From: Tritrichomonas foetus
Taxonomy: Eukaryota; Parabasalia; Tritrichomonadida; Tritrichomonadidae
Assembly (NCBI GenBank): GCA_001839685.1
Contig: MLAK01000111.1
Span: 196,500 to 251,858 of the forward strand
DNA: 55,359 bases
Direction: 5' to 3'
Shown here: positions 39,401-48,675 of the stretch, piece by piece
How positions within the stretch are numbered: position 1 is the stretch's first letter
How the letters are laid out: every line of letters starts with the position of its first letter
Position numbers and translations under genes: made by a program
Notes under the pieces: model-generated
Databases searched by the model: none
Seen by the model: only the letters and a program-made list of their open reading frames with translations
Told to the model about the DNA's origin: nothing

Positions 39401-40060
39401 ACACCAAAAAATCTAGGTGATGATATTTCTCATTTGTCATCATATCAAGAAAATGTTATCACCTCACAAGTTTCGCATTTCAATGATAACTTGAAAGAGA
39501 AAAGACAAAAAGTAGATAGTAAATTATCTGAAATATCACCGATTACAAATGAAAATAGAGAGAATCACGAAAAGGAAAAAGACATGAATGCATCGAATAA
39601 AGAGGAAAAAAAGTCCTCATGTACTTTCCTAAATAATGAAAAAGAGACTCATTTCGAAAAATTGTCATCATTTCCATGTGATCGAACAAACCAATCTTTA
39701 ATTCCAGTCTCAAATCAATTTAAATCATTACTTTTTCTTGAATATGATGATGATAAAAATTGTGATGATTTTTTAAAATTGCTTGATATTGACTTGGATA
39801 ATGCTACATTTCCATTTTCTCCACCATTTTCTGCCAGGCCATCAGAAAACACAGAAAATGAAGATGAGTTAACTCATTTAGACCTAAATATTGACAATTT
39901 AAATGAGCTTAAAGAAAACTCAAGAATTCTCAAAGATATCTCCTTAAAATTATGTGACGACTCATCAAACATGGATTATATGAATATTATTGAATTGAGA
40001 AAAGGAATACTTAATGAACTCATTGATAATCTTGTAAATGAACTTCACGAAATCGAATAA
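36440..40060 (+). CDS. Large helical protein of unknown function
   Basis: A 1,206-residue protein with ATG at 36440. I do not recognise its family. Residues 1 to about 910 are long amphipathic helices, Leu/Ile/Ser/Asn-rich, with no transmembrane segment and few Cys; the pattern recalls helical-bundle scaffolds such as talin- or alpha-catenin-type rods, but no signature was found. Residues about 920-1130 are Ser/Asn/Lys/Glu-rich and probably disordered, with one NPF tripeptide (SNNPFKK) that could bind EH domains. A final short helix (RKGILNELIDNLVNELHEIE) closes the protein. It appears intact, without low-complexity runs in the helical part. Confidence 0.6.
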   Translation: MNDFRELIFQAFGKYELDSYDIPNNLRGLGSLLANELMKDPLKSKSFPEENRKIAENTIISLLVGMMCNGVVSDVEDKSQMMNIAFELTSLEFLLENLIFYVGCIPTYVNDLKLKISGLLNGNVKESDFFNTGLGILKLRHIISVFSGAIDEISQNRKAFYNMLILHDDMLMLNGIISNLVAYSDHVRPLLNSKKDYHSILEKFYQQAQSILGLVPQYQKIFAEYHFNIKNMYKLRNTPNLSEKSNKLQPLLENLTSYLFHLFADFGIISLTVSVLSPEKSLSYLKSINNLVKNFIEYNIISKNLLDVHFLNSSVDFDHILWDFKEKNSSSMQSLHSILDDLSSLISLGSTPFQEATNERLIMLLNKMMTIYKILPLKLEEFISCFKCDFKVEELNKLIKNEPSKTRISVSSSNIIKSLSKILSALLIKGIQFNQLITFIRMLTSDYKLFSTEYDILLKKEGIFQKRLDLLNKKVFIQDSMNKFTENFGLYYKDLNEPLLRVPAGLSACDILLKFCSITYDIPHFSLMKNLFDFLQQFSSEFFPLNYDLLDFILDSIKSNIDSLPEEVAFRVLYTTDLIIPFLNQSKDIYNNIDKNNPDYVISCILQNKKIYFAISFLISSLKFSQLTPYFSKIMTALSKLQYIFQSISFMFPELLHFYALQLSLRITKITKKLGKIIEGILLNVKNNSLSQMEKYLIEYKTINSSHLNYLIGISDDTLQSTKIYDNFSKENKLFISKTNLFLSQINEYFQSTFLSTNITTVINYIEQYLIKLTDLLKYEQCMPIVIGIDDQDINGPLVLDYWHQIHSQTVLLIHSLDKDINNVSINIFKLVSILDELIIFINNISLLKKYSAKLKDICLILLKSSAAISLNDLIYKNDVVSALQELIPITKSLKNIGDSLNQNVIDKVKHVKVSDNMLNSENKKEKISNEQHEFSITKFMINLPSSNEISNAFNFIDELMSNNPFKKTSVNDSKLPTIPLASSLLPTPKNLGDDISHLSSYQENVITSQVSHFNDNLKEKRQKVDSKLSEISPITNENRENHEKEKDMNASNKEEKKSSCTFLNNEKETHFEKLSSFPCDRTNQSLIPVSNQFKSLLFLEYDDDKNCDDFLKLLDIDLDNATFPFSPPFSARPSENTENEDELTHLDLNIDNLNELKENSRILKDISLKLCDDSSNMDYMNIIELRKGILNELIDNLVNELHEIE

Positions 40061-40382
40061 ATGCTTGTAAATTCAAGAAGCAACTTGCAGATGTTTTACT
40101 ATCAATATCATACATATTCAGCCATTATGTAATGGAAATGCCAAAATTATAGGAGAGTTTAATACGTATTGGTCAAATGATATATATCTTTCGACATCTT
40201 AAGTATATATTATTTTAATTAAAAAATAATGTTTAATGAAGCAACATGATGAAATTTTAATTGTGACATCATTCATGATGGTTATTATATCACTTTATTC
40301 ATTGAAAATATTAGTTAGTTTTGACTTTGATTAGTTTATTTTCACTTTGAATCAAATAATTTCCCAAATATTTTCATTTCAC
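40061..40382 (+). other. Intergenic
   Basis: AT-rich spacer. TCATT at 40374-40378 and TCACA at 40379-40383 sit immediately before the next ATG. Confidence 0.5.
40374..40378 (+). promoter_or_regulatory. Inr-like initiator TCATT
   Basis: Initiator match, +1 A at 40376, 7 bases before the ATG at 40383. It supports this ATG over the upstream open frame, which has no ATG. Confidence 0.5.
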
Positions 40383-41489
40383 ATGCTTCTTTGCTTTTTG
40401 AGTTTTGCGTTTTCAATTCCTGAATCTGATTGGATGGGAATATTTAGCGGAACTACACAACCATCTGGAGTGTATCAAAGGGTCAATAATTTTGAGAATA
40501 GGCGCCTATTAGATATAATTATGCCTGGATCTCATGATGCAGCTGTTAATTTAGATGTAAATTCTTTTGCAGCTAGAGCTCAAGGTATGAACATATTAAA
40601 CCAATTAAATTCAGGAGTTAGATTTCTCGATCTTAGGGTTAGACCGAGTGCCCGAGCATCTCAACCCATAAAACTACAAACTTTTCATGCCCCACTAGAA
40701 TTTTTAGCAAAGCTACATATGTTTAAAGGTCAAACTTTCTCAGAAATTCTGGATCAGGTTAATCAGTTTTTGGATAACCATCCGACTGAAATAGTTATAT
40801 TCAAAGTAAAGCCTTTAGCAGAATATGTGACAAATATTGCACAAAGAATTATGGCCCAAATAGACAATAATCCATCCCTTAAAAACAAGCTTATTAAGAA
40901 ACCATCTATTTCCGAGGAAAATCTTAAATCAAAGACATATCAAAATCTTGTTGTAGCAAACAAAAGGCTACTTATTATATTTGAATCAGAAACTGTTACT
41001 AATAACTATGTTTACTCCAAAAACTTGTTATACTCTAACCCACCTTTAGCAACAAGTCGTGATGATTTAGTTAATCGCCTAAAATCAAATCTTCCAGTTA
41101 GAACAAATCATCTATTACAAAATAAATTCGTGTTATTCCATTGGACAATTACCTATACTCCATTTAAATTGTTCGGAATCAGATCAATAACTGAAAGTCT
41201 TGAACAAAATTTGAACTTTTTTGATACAATTCGATCAGAAATATTCCCAATGAATAAACTTTTCCAAATTATAATGATGGATTTTGTTAATCCTAATAAA
41301 TGTAAAAGAGTAATTATTCTAAATCAAGAAAGATACTTAAATTATTTCCGAGTAATTAATCCACCACCAACACATGCTCTAGCACCTCCTTCAGCTGTTC
41401 CTGTACCAAACTCATATAAAAAACTATATCGTCGCCATCATCATGGCCATTCCTCACAACACTCACACCGAAGACATCATCGTAATTAG
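40383..41489 (+). CDS. Secreted PI-PLC X-domain protein
   Basis: A 368-residue protein with a signal peptide (MLLCFLSFAFSIPESD). The PI-PLC X domain has the first catalytic His51 in IMPGSHDAAVNLD, the strand FLDLRVRP (81-88) with the conserved Asp/Arg, the second His102 in TFHAPLEF and the strand TEIVIFKVKP. The calcium-ligand pattern of eukaryotic PLC is absent and no Y or C2 domain follows, so it resembles the small bacterial-type, metal-independent phosphatidylinositol phospholipases, which cleave PI or GPI lipids. The C-terminus is a His/Arg-rich tail (YRRHHHGHSSQHSHRRHHRN) that could bind metal or acidic surfaces. Secretion or a lysosomal lumen is expected. Confidence 0.8.
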   Translation: MLLCFLSFAFSIPESDWMGIFSGTTQPSGVYQRVNNFENRRLLDIIMPGSHDAAVNLDVNSFAARAQGMNILNQLNSGVRFLDLRVRPSARASQPIKLQTFHAPLEFLAKLHMFKGQTFSEILDQVNQFLDNHPTEIVIFKVKPLAEYVTNIAQRIMAQIDNNPSLKNKLIKKPSISEENLKSKTYQNLVVANKRLLIIFESETVTNNYVYSKNLLYSNPPLATSRDDLVNRLKSNLPVRTNHLLQNKFVLFHWTITYTPFKLFGIRSITESLEQNLNFFDTIRSEIFPMNKLFQIIMMDFVNPNKCKRVIILNQERYLNYFRVINPPPTHALAPPSAVPVPNSYKKLYRRHHHGHSSQHSHRRHHRN

Positions 41490-41822
41490 TGTACGACAAT
41501 ATCTCCTAAACGTTCAAAATAAATCAAAACTAAACAAATAATAAAAAGTCATATCTTCCATTTTCGATCTTTTTAAAATACTCATATAATTCGAATCAAA
41601 ATGAAGATAAAATTTGCATAAAAAATTCACAAAACTCAGTAATTTCAAACAAAATATTTATTTACCTACATCAATTTTCATCACTCAAGAGATGAATAGC
41701 TTCACCAAAAATACTATGAATGCTTTCCACTCAAACCAAATTTTGACGCATTCACTTCTAGCTTCATAAATGAGACAAAGAAATTACCAAGGGAAAATAA
41801 ATCTCTTTTGATTTGTAAAAAT
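41490..41822. other. Convergent intergenic region
   Basis: AT-rich 3' flanks. Nothing recognised. Confidence 0.5.
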
Positions 41823-43418
41823 TCACTTTAAATGAAGTGCAGCAGCAAGTGAATCAATTTTCTCTTTTTCTTTGATTAATTGTTCATTCAATTGAGAAAT
41901 TTGTCTGTCTTTTCCTTCAATTATTGATTTTACTCTTTCAGATGTTTTTGCTATCATAGTTTTTTGAACATTATTTAAATTTTCGATTTCAATTTTGTGA
42001 AATTCTTTTTCTTTTTCTAATTCACTTTTCAAATTGTTTATTTCTTCTTTAATTTGACTGCATTTTTCAAAATGTTTTAATTTTGAATCTGTTCGTGAAT
42101 TTTCAGTCTGAAGTTGTGATTTAGAGGTTATTACTTCTGAATTTAAATCAAAAAGCTGATCTTTTAACATGGAAATATTTTCCGTTAAAGTTGAAAGTTC
42201 TTTTTTGGTTCCTAAAGTTCTTTTTTCTTGTCTTATTCTAAAATTGGCCTCTTTTTCTTTCAAATTGGCATTTCTTTCTATTTCTCTATTCAAAAAATCG
42301 ATTTCATTCATTAAATTTTTACTTTTTCGTTCGATTTGATCATTTATCAATTCAATTTCTTTATTTGCTTGATTCTCCATCGTTTCTCTGAATTCATTCA
42401 AATCTTCTTGGAATTCTTTCTTTTTATTTTTGGTGAATATTTTATTTGATTCATCAAATTGTAAATCAAATTCTATTTCATTCAATTTATTGAAAAAGTC
42501 GTCTTTTTTCTGAGCAACGTTTTCAAAATGACTAATTTGCGCCTCACCTCTCTTTTTTGCAAGAATTACATCATTTTTTGCCTCTTCAATAAGTCTTTCA
42601 TTTTTTAAACGTTCTCTTTCATACATTTTTTGATATCTTGCTTTTATTTCATTGACTTCACTTTCAGCTGTTCTGAAAATATTTTCAATATCTTTTTCAT
42701 AACGTTTTCTTTCTCTTTCATTTTTGTTTTGAAGGGAATTAACGTTTTTTTCATTTTGCTTTTCAATAATTAATATTTGACTTTCGGTTTGATCGTAAAA
42801 ATTTTGCCTGATTGAAGAAAGTTCTTCATTTAAACGTTCTCTTTCATCATTTTTGATTTTTTCAATTTTTTTGCAATATTTCGATTTCATATCAGAAACT
42901 TCAGAATTATGCTGCATTTTGAGACTTTTTATATGCGGTCCAAATTCAATTTGCGCCTTGTAAGCTTCTTCCTCGGTAATTTTTCGAATTTTTGCTGATA
43001 ATTGAGATTTCAATTTTATGAGCGATTCGCTGATCGCCTGCTTTACTCGTTCATCAATTTCGCTTTGAATGACTTCGGGATGATTTCTGTGGCTTTCTGT
43101 GCGAGAAAATTCGGAAAGTTCGAAATTTAAATCTTCCAATTTTTTCGATAATGTTTCCTTTTCTGAAATGACGCGGTCCATTTGGGCCTGAATTTTCATA
43201 AGGTTGAAGCGATGCTCTTCGCGCTGTTTTGATGAATCAGTTTTTAAATTGTTTAATTCGTTTATGTTATCTTTAACTTTTTGGATCTCTTTTTTTAGGT
43301 TAGTTTCCTTTTGTTTAGATTTTTTTCGAAGTTCGGCGGCAGTGGGAATACGTCGGCGTGATTCAGATCTCTCTGCGGAATCGAGAAAAGCTAAAATTGA
43401 ATCAACACCATTCGACAT
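41823..43418 (-). CDS. Coiled-coil protein, possibly CEP131-like
   Basis: A 531-residue protein, almost wholly coiled coil from residue about 30. The N-terminus SILAFLDSAERSESRRR is the only non-coil part. The tail, with SERVKSIIEGKDRQISQLNE and a terminal SLAAALHLK, resembles the C-terminus of CEP131/AZI1, a centriolar-satellite and basal-body protein, but coiled coils easily mislead. It is divergent from CFAP58 across a 357-base gap carrying a duplicated 25-base element, one copy of which overlaps this start codon (43416-43418). Coexpression with CFAP58 would support a flagellar role. Confidence 0.5.
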   Translation of the reverse strand: MSNGVDSILAFLDSAERSESRRRIPTAAELRKKSKQKETNLKKEIQKVKDNINELNNLKTDSSKQREEHRFNLMKIQAQMDRVISEKETLSKKLEDLNFELSEFSRTESHRNHPEVIQSEIDERVKQAISESLIKLKSQLSAKIRKITEEEAYKAQIEFGPHIKSLKMQHNSEVSDMKSKYCKKIEKIKNDERERLNEELSSIRQNFYDQTESQILIIEKQNEKNVNSLQNKNERERKRYEKDIENIFRTAESEVNEIKARYQKMYERERLKNERLIEEAKNDVILAKKRGEAQISHFENVAQKKDDFFNKLNEIEFDLQFDESNKIFTKNKKKEFQEDLNEFRETMENQANKEIELINDQIERKSKNLMNEIDFLNREIERNANLKEKEANFRIRQEKRTLGTKKELSTLTENISMLKDQLFDLNSEVITSKSQLQTENSRTDSKLKHFEKCSQIKEEINNLKSELEKEKEFHKIEIENLNNVQKTMIAKTSERVKSIIEGKDRQISQLNEQLIKEKEKIDSLAAALHLK

Positions 43419-43441
43419 ATGTCAACATTATGTCAACATAA
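43417..43441. promoter_or_regulatory. Duplicated 25-base element, copy 1
   Basis: Contains two ATGTCAACAT-like words in tandem. It matches 43630-43654 at 21 or more of 25 bases and overlaps the start codon of the minus-strand gene. Confidence 0.45.
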
Positions 43442-43775
43442 ATTGAGTGTTATTTCAGTCATCATCTGTTCACTTTTTGTATACATTCATAAATCACTTT
43501 GAAAGTATAGAGTATTTTTCTCATAAGATAAAGAGACACAATCATCTTATAGAGTTACTCTTTGTTCTATAAAAAAATTTGATTATTTGCGATTGTCATC
43601 TGAAGTAAAATGAATTGTAAAATTAAATGATATGTCAGCAAAATGTCAACATAGTTATCGTATTTAGACCGATAACATATCGACTTGGAATTTTGATGAT
43701 GAAAGGTTAAATTCTACTTTTCCTCAAATTTACAAAATTTCATCTCAATTTTTTTTAACTAACGTACAAAAAATC
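43419..43775. other. Bidirectional promoter region
   Basis: 357-base spacer between the divergent coiled-coil gene and CFAP58. It carries both copies of the 25-base element and the usual AT-rich filler. Confidence 0.5.
43630..43654. promoter_or_regulatory. Duplicated 25-base element, copy 2
   Basis: Begins atatgtcagca and ends atgtcaacatag. It lies about 122-146 bases before the CFAP58 ATG. Confidence 0.45.
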
Positions 43776-46688
43776 ATGAGTGACGCCAATTCCGAGAAAC
43801 CATCAAATCAACCAGACGATTTACAAGATGAGATGGAATCATTCGATGACATGGAGAAGAATTTTCATCGCGTTGTTCAAGATTTAGTTAACGATCGCAC
43901 ACTCGATAATTTTCGTGTCGAATACGAGAATTTACATAAAGCATTAGTTACTTCGCATGAACACAATGGAATTTTAATAGAAAAATGCAAGAAATTAAAT
44001 AATGAAATCTTGGCAAACGCAAATAAAGTTTCATCAGTGATGAATCTTTCGCAAGATGATCAAAGAACAATTGCCGGATTAAGACACGAATTCGAAAAAG
44101 CATGGAAAATGGTAGAAGTTTCGCAAGAACGTGAAAATAAAAGCCGTGATGTGATTGATGGAATGAAAGTTGAAATTTCAAATTTATCGCGCTTGGTTGA
44201 ACAGGGAGGTGCTATGGCATTTACACAAGAAGCATCACTACAAGAAATCACTGATGAAATTGCCCAGTTAAAAAAAGAAATTATTGTTCAAACAACGCAG
44301 TTAGAAACGATGACAAAAGATGTTACTGATTCAAAAAATGCACATAAAACTATGAAAGAAACTTTAGAAAAACTTACAAACGAGTTTCATGAATTAACTA
44401 CTGCATTAGAAGCTGAAAAAGAAAACAATAAAATAATGTCAGCAAATACTGAAGCAACTCACTCAGAAATTAAAAGTGTTAAAGATGAATATAATGAATT
44501 ACAAAAAGTTTTTGATCAAAAAATTGAAGAAATAAATGAGAAAAAAGCTATAATTGAAGAATTAAATGATGCAATGAAAGAGGAGGTTGCAAATATGAAA
44601 TCTGCTAACGAAGATGAACGAATGAATCATTCAATGATTAAAACAGTAGAAAAAGTATTAGAAGATAAAATCAAAGCTAATAATAAATTGAAAGACGATG
44701 TTAAGGCATATGATTACAGGTTTCAACTAAAAGATGAAGAAATGGAGAAACTGAATGATAAATTAAGAGTGATAAAAAATGAGTATGATAAGACAAAAGT
44801 TTTTTATGACGAAATAAAAGGACACCAGAAAATGGTTAATGAAGAAAAAGATCATATGAGAACGAAAGTTAATGAATGCAGAAAAGAAATTTATTTGTTA
44901 ACAGCAGAACATTTTGAAACAACATCAAATAACTTAGGCTTGAGAAGAGACATGGAAAAGCATCGAACAGAGTATCATACTATCATTTCGAAAAAAGGTA
45001 CAGAAAAAGGAGAAACAAAATTTGTGGAAGAACAAAATAAAATATTAGTAAATGAAATGCTTGGAATGAAAGTTGTTTCACATGATCAAAGAAAGAAAAT
45101 AGCAAATATTAACCAAGAAATAGAACAATATAAAGTAAGAGGATCTGAAGCCAAATCAAATAGATTTCAAATTCAAGAGGAAGTTAGAATTAGGGAAGAA
45201 TTACTTGATGCTAAAAATATTGATCTCTCAAAAGCTTTTGAACAGATTAAAAAGCAAGATAGTATGCTTGAAACTATGCAAAATGAACGTGACTTTGCAT
45301 GTAGGCAACTAGAGTTAGCAATAAAGGGAAATGAAGAAATAGATGATGAAAACAAAGCACTTATTCTAACTATTCGTGGATTAAAAGATGATATTAGAAA
45401 TAAAGACAAACTCTGTTTAGAGACACATATGAAAGCCAAGAAAATTGTCAATAGTTTAGCAGGATTAACTAGGGATGTCATGACACTTAAAGAAAAAATA
45501 AAAGAACTAGATTCATTATGTACAGAGCACAGAAACAAAATCCAAAGATCATTGTATCTCATAGGACAAGCAGATTTAGATATAAAGAAACAAAAGCAAG
45601 TTGTTTCAGATATTCAATATAGTTCTCTTTCGTTAGATTCATCAGTTACAAAAAGAGCAAATGAAATCCAAATTTTACAAGAAAAAGCTGAGACAGTGAA
45701 AAGTTTAATTAATACAGGAGCAAGTGTGTATCGACAACTGAATGAAAAAGTTAAAATTGCTCATGAAGAGTTATTATTTGAAGTTAAAAAACATCAAGAA
45801 CTTCTCGGAAAAGTTGATCATAGGAGAGCTTTACAATTAGAATTGATTCGAATTCAAAAATCATTACTTCAAGAAAGTGGAAAATGTCGAGCATTGGAAG
45901 ACGAATTAGAAAAGCCAATGAATGTTCATCGATGGAGATTCATTGAAGGAACAAATCCAGAACTCGCCCAGCTTCTCAGAATGACACATGAATTAAGAGA
46001 TAGATTAATGATGCAAATTTCTGCCATGCAAAGAATAAAAGAAACGCAGAAAACAGTTCAAGAAAAAGCTAAAACAATGGAAAACCACCTTACTAATTCT
46101 TATAATGGTGATTATGATGAAGAGTTTAAATTTTTATCTGAAGTTTTAAGACAGAAACAACAACAATTTCATCTGATTCAACAAAAGGTAAATGAACAAC
46201 AAACGAATGTTGAAAGCCAAAAAGAACTGGTAAACGTCATGAGAAATATGGTCCGAGAAGAGAAAACAGAATATTTTGAATCAAAGAAAAAAGTTGATCA
46301 AATTCGTGCAACAACTTCTTTATCTACAGCAAGAACTACAACTAGATCATCATCCAGAAATGCAAATCCAAATGCATCAATTTCTGTCGCTTCTAATGTT
46401 TCTGCTGCAATTGCTAATAAACAGCCAACAAGTCAATGCGAAACCAAATTCATTGGTGGTGGTTTTGCTGTTGGTGGAATTGCAAGGAAAGAATCACCAG
46501 ATAAAACAGACAAAAAATGTCTCTCTCCAGCTTCTCGTTTACTTGGTACAAAATCAGCACTTGCTTCACCTCACATTGTTCAACCAAAAAGTGCTTCAAC
46601 TATTCAAAAGAGAAATCGACCACCTGGATGGAATCCACAAAGGGGTGCTATGAAGCCATTTTTACCAACAGTAACACAAGGATCATAA
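43776..46688 (+). CDS. CFAP58: CFAP58 (CCDC147), flagellar coiled-coil protein
   Basis: A 970-residue coiled-coil protein of the size of animal and algal CFAP58. The N-terminus FDDMEKNFHRVVQDLVNDRT and LDNFRVEYENLHKAL match the family start. AKWKMV-type text EFEKAWKMVEVSQERE and LSRLVEQGGAM follow, as in CFAP58. Near the end, KCRALEDELEKPMNVHRWR is the family's most conserved stretch, and TKFIGGGFAVGG matches the C-terminal GGGF motif. CFAP58 is needed for axoneme and midpiece assembly in motile cilia. Residues about 850-970 add a Ser/Thr-rich, basic, probably disordered tail. The ATG at 43776 is preceded by TCATC and TCAAT words but no exact Inr. Confidence 0.9.
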   Translation: MSDANSEKPSNQPDDLQDEMESFDDMEKNFHRVVQDLVNDRTLDNFRVEYENLHKALVTSHEHNGILIEKCKKLNNEILANANKVSSVMNLSQDDQRTIAGLRHEFEKAWKMVEVSQERENKSRDVIDGMKVEISNLSRLVEQGGAMAFTQEASLQEITDEIAQLKKEIIVQTTQLETMTKDVTDSKNAHKTMKETLEKLTNEFHELTTALEAEKENNKIMSANTEATHSEIKSVKDEYNELQKVFDQKIEEINEKKAIIEELNDAMKEEVANMKSANEDERMNHSMIKTVEKVLEDKIKANNKLKDDVKAYDYRFQLKDEEMEKLNDKLRVIKNEYDKTKVFYDEIKGHQKMVNEEKDHMRTKVNECRKEIYLLTAEHFETTSNNLGLRRDMEKHRTEYHTIISKKGTEKGETKFVEEQNKILVNEMLGMKVVSHDQRKKIANINQEIEQYKVRGSEAKSNRFQIQEEVRIREELLDAKNIDLSKAFEQIKKQDSMLETMQNERDFACRQLELAIKGNEEIDDENKALILTIRGLKDDIRNKDKLCLETHMKAKKIVNSLAGLTRDVMTLKEKIKELDSLCTEHRNKIQRSLYLIGQADLDIKKQKQVVSDIQYSSLSLDSSVTKRANEIQILQEKAETVKSLINTGASVYRQLNEKVKIAHEELLFEVKKHQELLGKVDHRRALQLELIRIQKSLLQESGKCRALEDELEKPMNVHRWRFIEGTNPELAQLLRMTHELRDRLMMQISAMQRIKETQKTVQEKAKTMENHLTNSYNGDYDEEFKFLSEVLRQKQQQFHLIQQKVNEQQTNVESQKELVNVMRNMVREEKTEYFESKKKVDQIRATTSLSTARTTTRSSSRNANPNASISVASNVSAAIANKQPTSQCETKFIGGGFAVGGIARKESPDKTDKKCLSPASRLLGTKSALASPHIVQPKSASTIQKRNRPPGWNPQRGAMKPFLPTVTQGS

Positions 46689-47304
46689 TTGCCTTTTTTA
46701 ATTCATTTGCGTATTGGTTACATGTTCGAAAATATTAGAATTTTACAAATTATTGTTTTTATTCATAGAATTTTTGTATTTTATTTATTTGTTCAATAAA
46801 AAATATAGAAAAACTATGTTATTTTATTCTTTATTTCCTTTTCATGGATTTAGAATTGAAATTTTCTGCAAAAACTCTTCTTTGTAATTATACATGAAAT
46901 TATTACTTTTATGAAGAGTATAAAATCCAATTTCATCGATGTATGAAAGATATTCAACTATAACAAAAAAATAAAATTGCGAATTTTTTTTCCATTTTGA
47001 TTATAATCAAAAGTGATGAATCTTTCATGAATTTAAATCTTATTTGACAGTATTTTTCATATCTACAATCAATTGTCACAAGAATTTATGACGAAATGAT
47101 GTGACGTTGAGAGACCGTTTAAAGATTTTATAACAACTTTTCCAATATAATCGCGTGAAATTTGTTAAGGAAATATTTCTGATGTGGTATAGAAATTTAT
47201 CACAAAAAAATTCAATTAAACGAAAAATTCAATGATTTTAGAGATAGAAATCAGAATTTACAATTAGCAAATTGAAATCATCGCCCAAATATCAACTCAA
47301 AATT
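46689..47304 (+). other. Intergenic (616 bases)
   Basis: AT-rich spacer between same-strand genes. No repeat or RNA motif. The frame before 47305 is open from a TTG but has no ATG. Confidence 0.5.
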
Positions 47305-48675
47305 ATGGATCCTAATCAAGAAGCACCTTCTCCCAATCACAAAGATTATAAACCAAAACATTATAATCTATTATCAGAATCAGACAAACATTTATATACA
47401 CATCTGCGCTCAACTTTATCATCACATATATGCCGAAATCGAAGAGGGAAGCGAATAGAAACTTTCGCGGAGATGCTGGCAACAATCCAAAACTTTTGTA
47501 TAAGAGGTGACGGTGATGATTGGAGGAGATGCCTCGTTTGTGGAATAGTTTGGCTCCAAAACGGTGTGGCAGTTAACACTCGGCAATTGGGCCTTCTAAT
47601 TGATAAGTGTAAGTCATCTATAAATGGATCATTACAGAAAATGGGTTATAATACTTTGCCGAATCGAAGTGATTCATCCGAAGCATTAATTGAAGTGATT
47701 CCACAACTTAGAAACAGCTTTTCGGAAGTGAGGGAATGGACAGTTCGACTTTTCTCAGCAGCAACTCCTCAGCCAAACCTTCCTAATTTTCATGTTCACA
47801 CAAATCATGCATTTGCTTCTCCTGCACCACACCACAGTGGAAACACATCAAACAACTTTACAGACTTCAGTAATTTTAGCAACACAATCAATTTGAACAA
47901 CAACATTAGCAATACCATGAATAACAATTACAATCCTAATATTAACAATAACCCAAATAATCCAAACAATTTTTGTAACAATTGTAACATTTTAAGTATG
48001 AATCAGAACGATTTATCTCTGAATCAAAACGATTCATGTATGAGTCCAGACATTAAAGTTAATTCGAACAATGGCTTTATGAATAATAGTTTTAATGTTT
48101 GTAATAATTGTGGGAATAACTTCAATAATGTTAGTTATTGTAACAATTGCAATAATGTAATGAACAATTTCTGCAATACTTGTAATACAAATAACTTTGT
48201 TAATAATAATCAAAATAATTCATCGATGCTGAATACAATGAATAATAACAACTTTTGTAATTTTTGTGGAAATAACTATAATAACTATAGTACTCAACCA
48301 AATAATAATACTAATTCACCAATGACATTACAAAATGGTTTCATCAATAATCAAAATTTGAGTTCACCTGTTTATGCAAATGGAATCAATCCAGCAAACT
48401 TTGGAATAGATAGTAATCCAGTTATTATGAATAATCCAATTTTAAGCACAAATGATATTAATAAGGAATCATCATTAAATGAATTTGTTAGTCAGGAGAT
48501 TTCATATTCAAACACAGATACTTCAAACTCACAAAGTAATGATAGTGGCAATGAGAAAGCAAATGATCATAAGAATGATGAATTCTTTGAAGACCCATTT
48601 TGTTTGGCACCTTCATTCCTTGTTGATGCTGATGGAAATGAAATCGAAGATCCATTCGAAACATTTGATTTCTGA
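47305..48675 (+). CDS. Initiator-binding-domain (IBD) protein with CNxC-studded Asn-rich tail
   Basis: A 456-residue protein. Residues about 25-150 fit the IBD winged-helix family of trichomonads: FAEMLATIQNF, then RRCLVCGIVWLQNGVAVNT, RQLGLLIDKCKSSINGSLQK and MGYNTL. The KCKSSINGSLQ helix is the expected DNA-recognition element; the founding member, IBP39, binds the Inr at start sites. Residues about 160-345 are very Asn-rich and hold five CNxC pairs at 224, 266, 279, 290 and 318, two followed by Gly (CNNCG, CNFCG), as in zinc ribbons. The last 110 residues are acidic and end EIEDPFETFDF, resembling an activation region. Likely a transcription factor. Start chosen as the first ATG; the open frame extends 11 codons upstream without ATG. 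Confidence 0.7.
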   Translation: MDPNQEAPSPNHKDYKPKHYNLLSESDKHLYTHLRSTLSSHICRNRRGKRIETFAEMLATIQNFCIRGDGDDWRRCLVCGIVWLQNGVAVNTRQLGLLIDKCKSSINGSLQKMGYNTLPNRSDSSEALIEVIPQLRNSFSEVREWTVRLFSAATPQPNLPNFHVHTNHAFASPAPHHSGNTSNNFTDFSNFSNTINLNNNISNTMNNNYNPNINNNPNNPNNFCNNCNILSMNQNDLSLNQNDSCMSPDIKVNSNNGFMNNSFNVCNNCGNNFNNVSYCNNCNNVMNNFCNTCNTNNFVNNNQNNSSMLNTMNNNNFCNFCGNNYNNYSTQPNNNTNSPMTLQNGFINNQNLSSPVYANGINPANFGIDSNPVIMNNPILSTNDINKESSLNEFVSQEISYSNTDTSNSQSNDSGNEKANDHKNDEFFEDPFCLAPSFLVDADGNEIEDPFETFDF

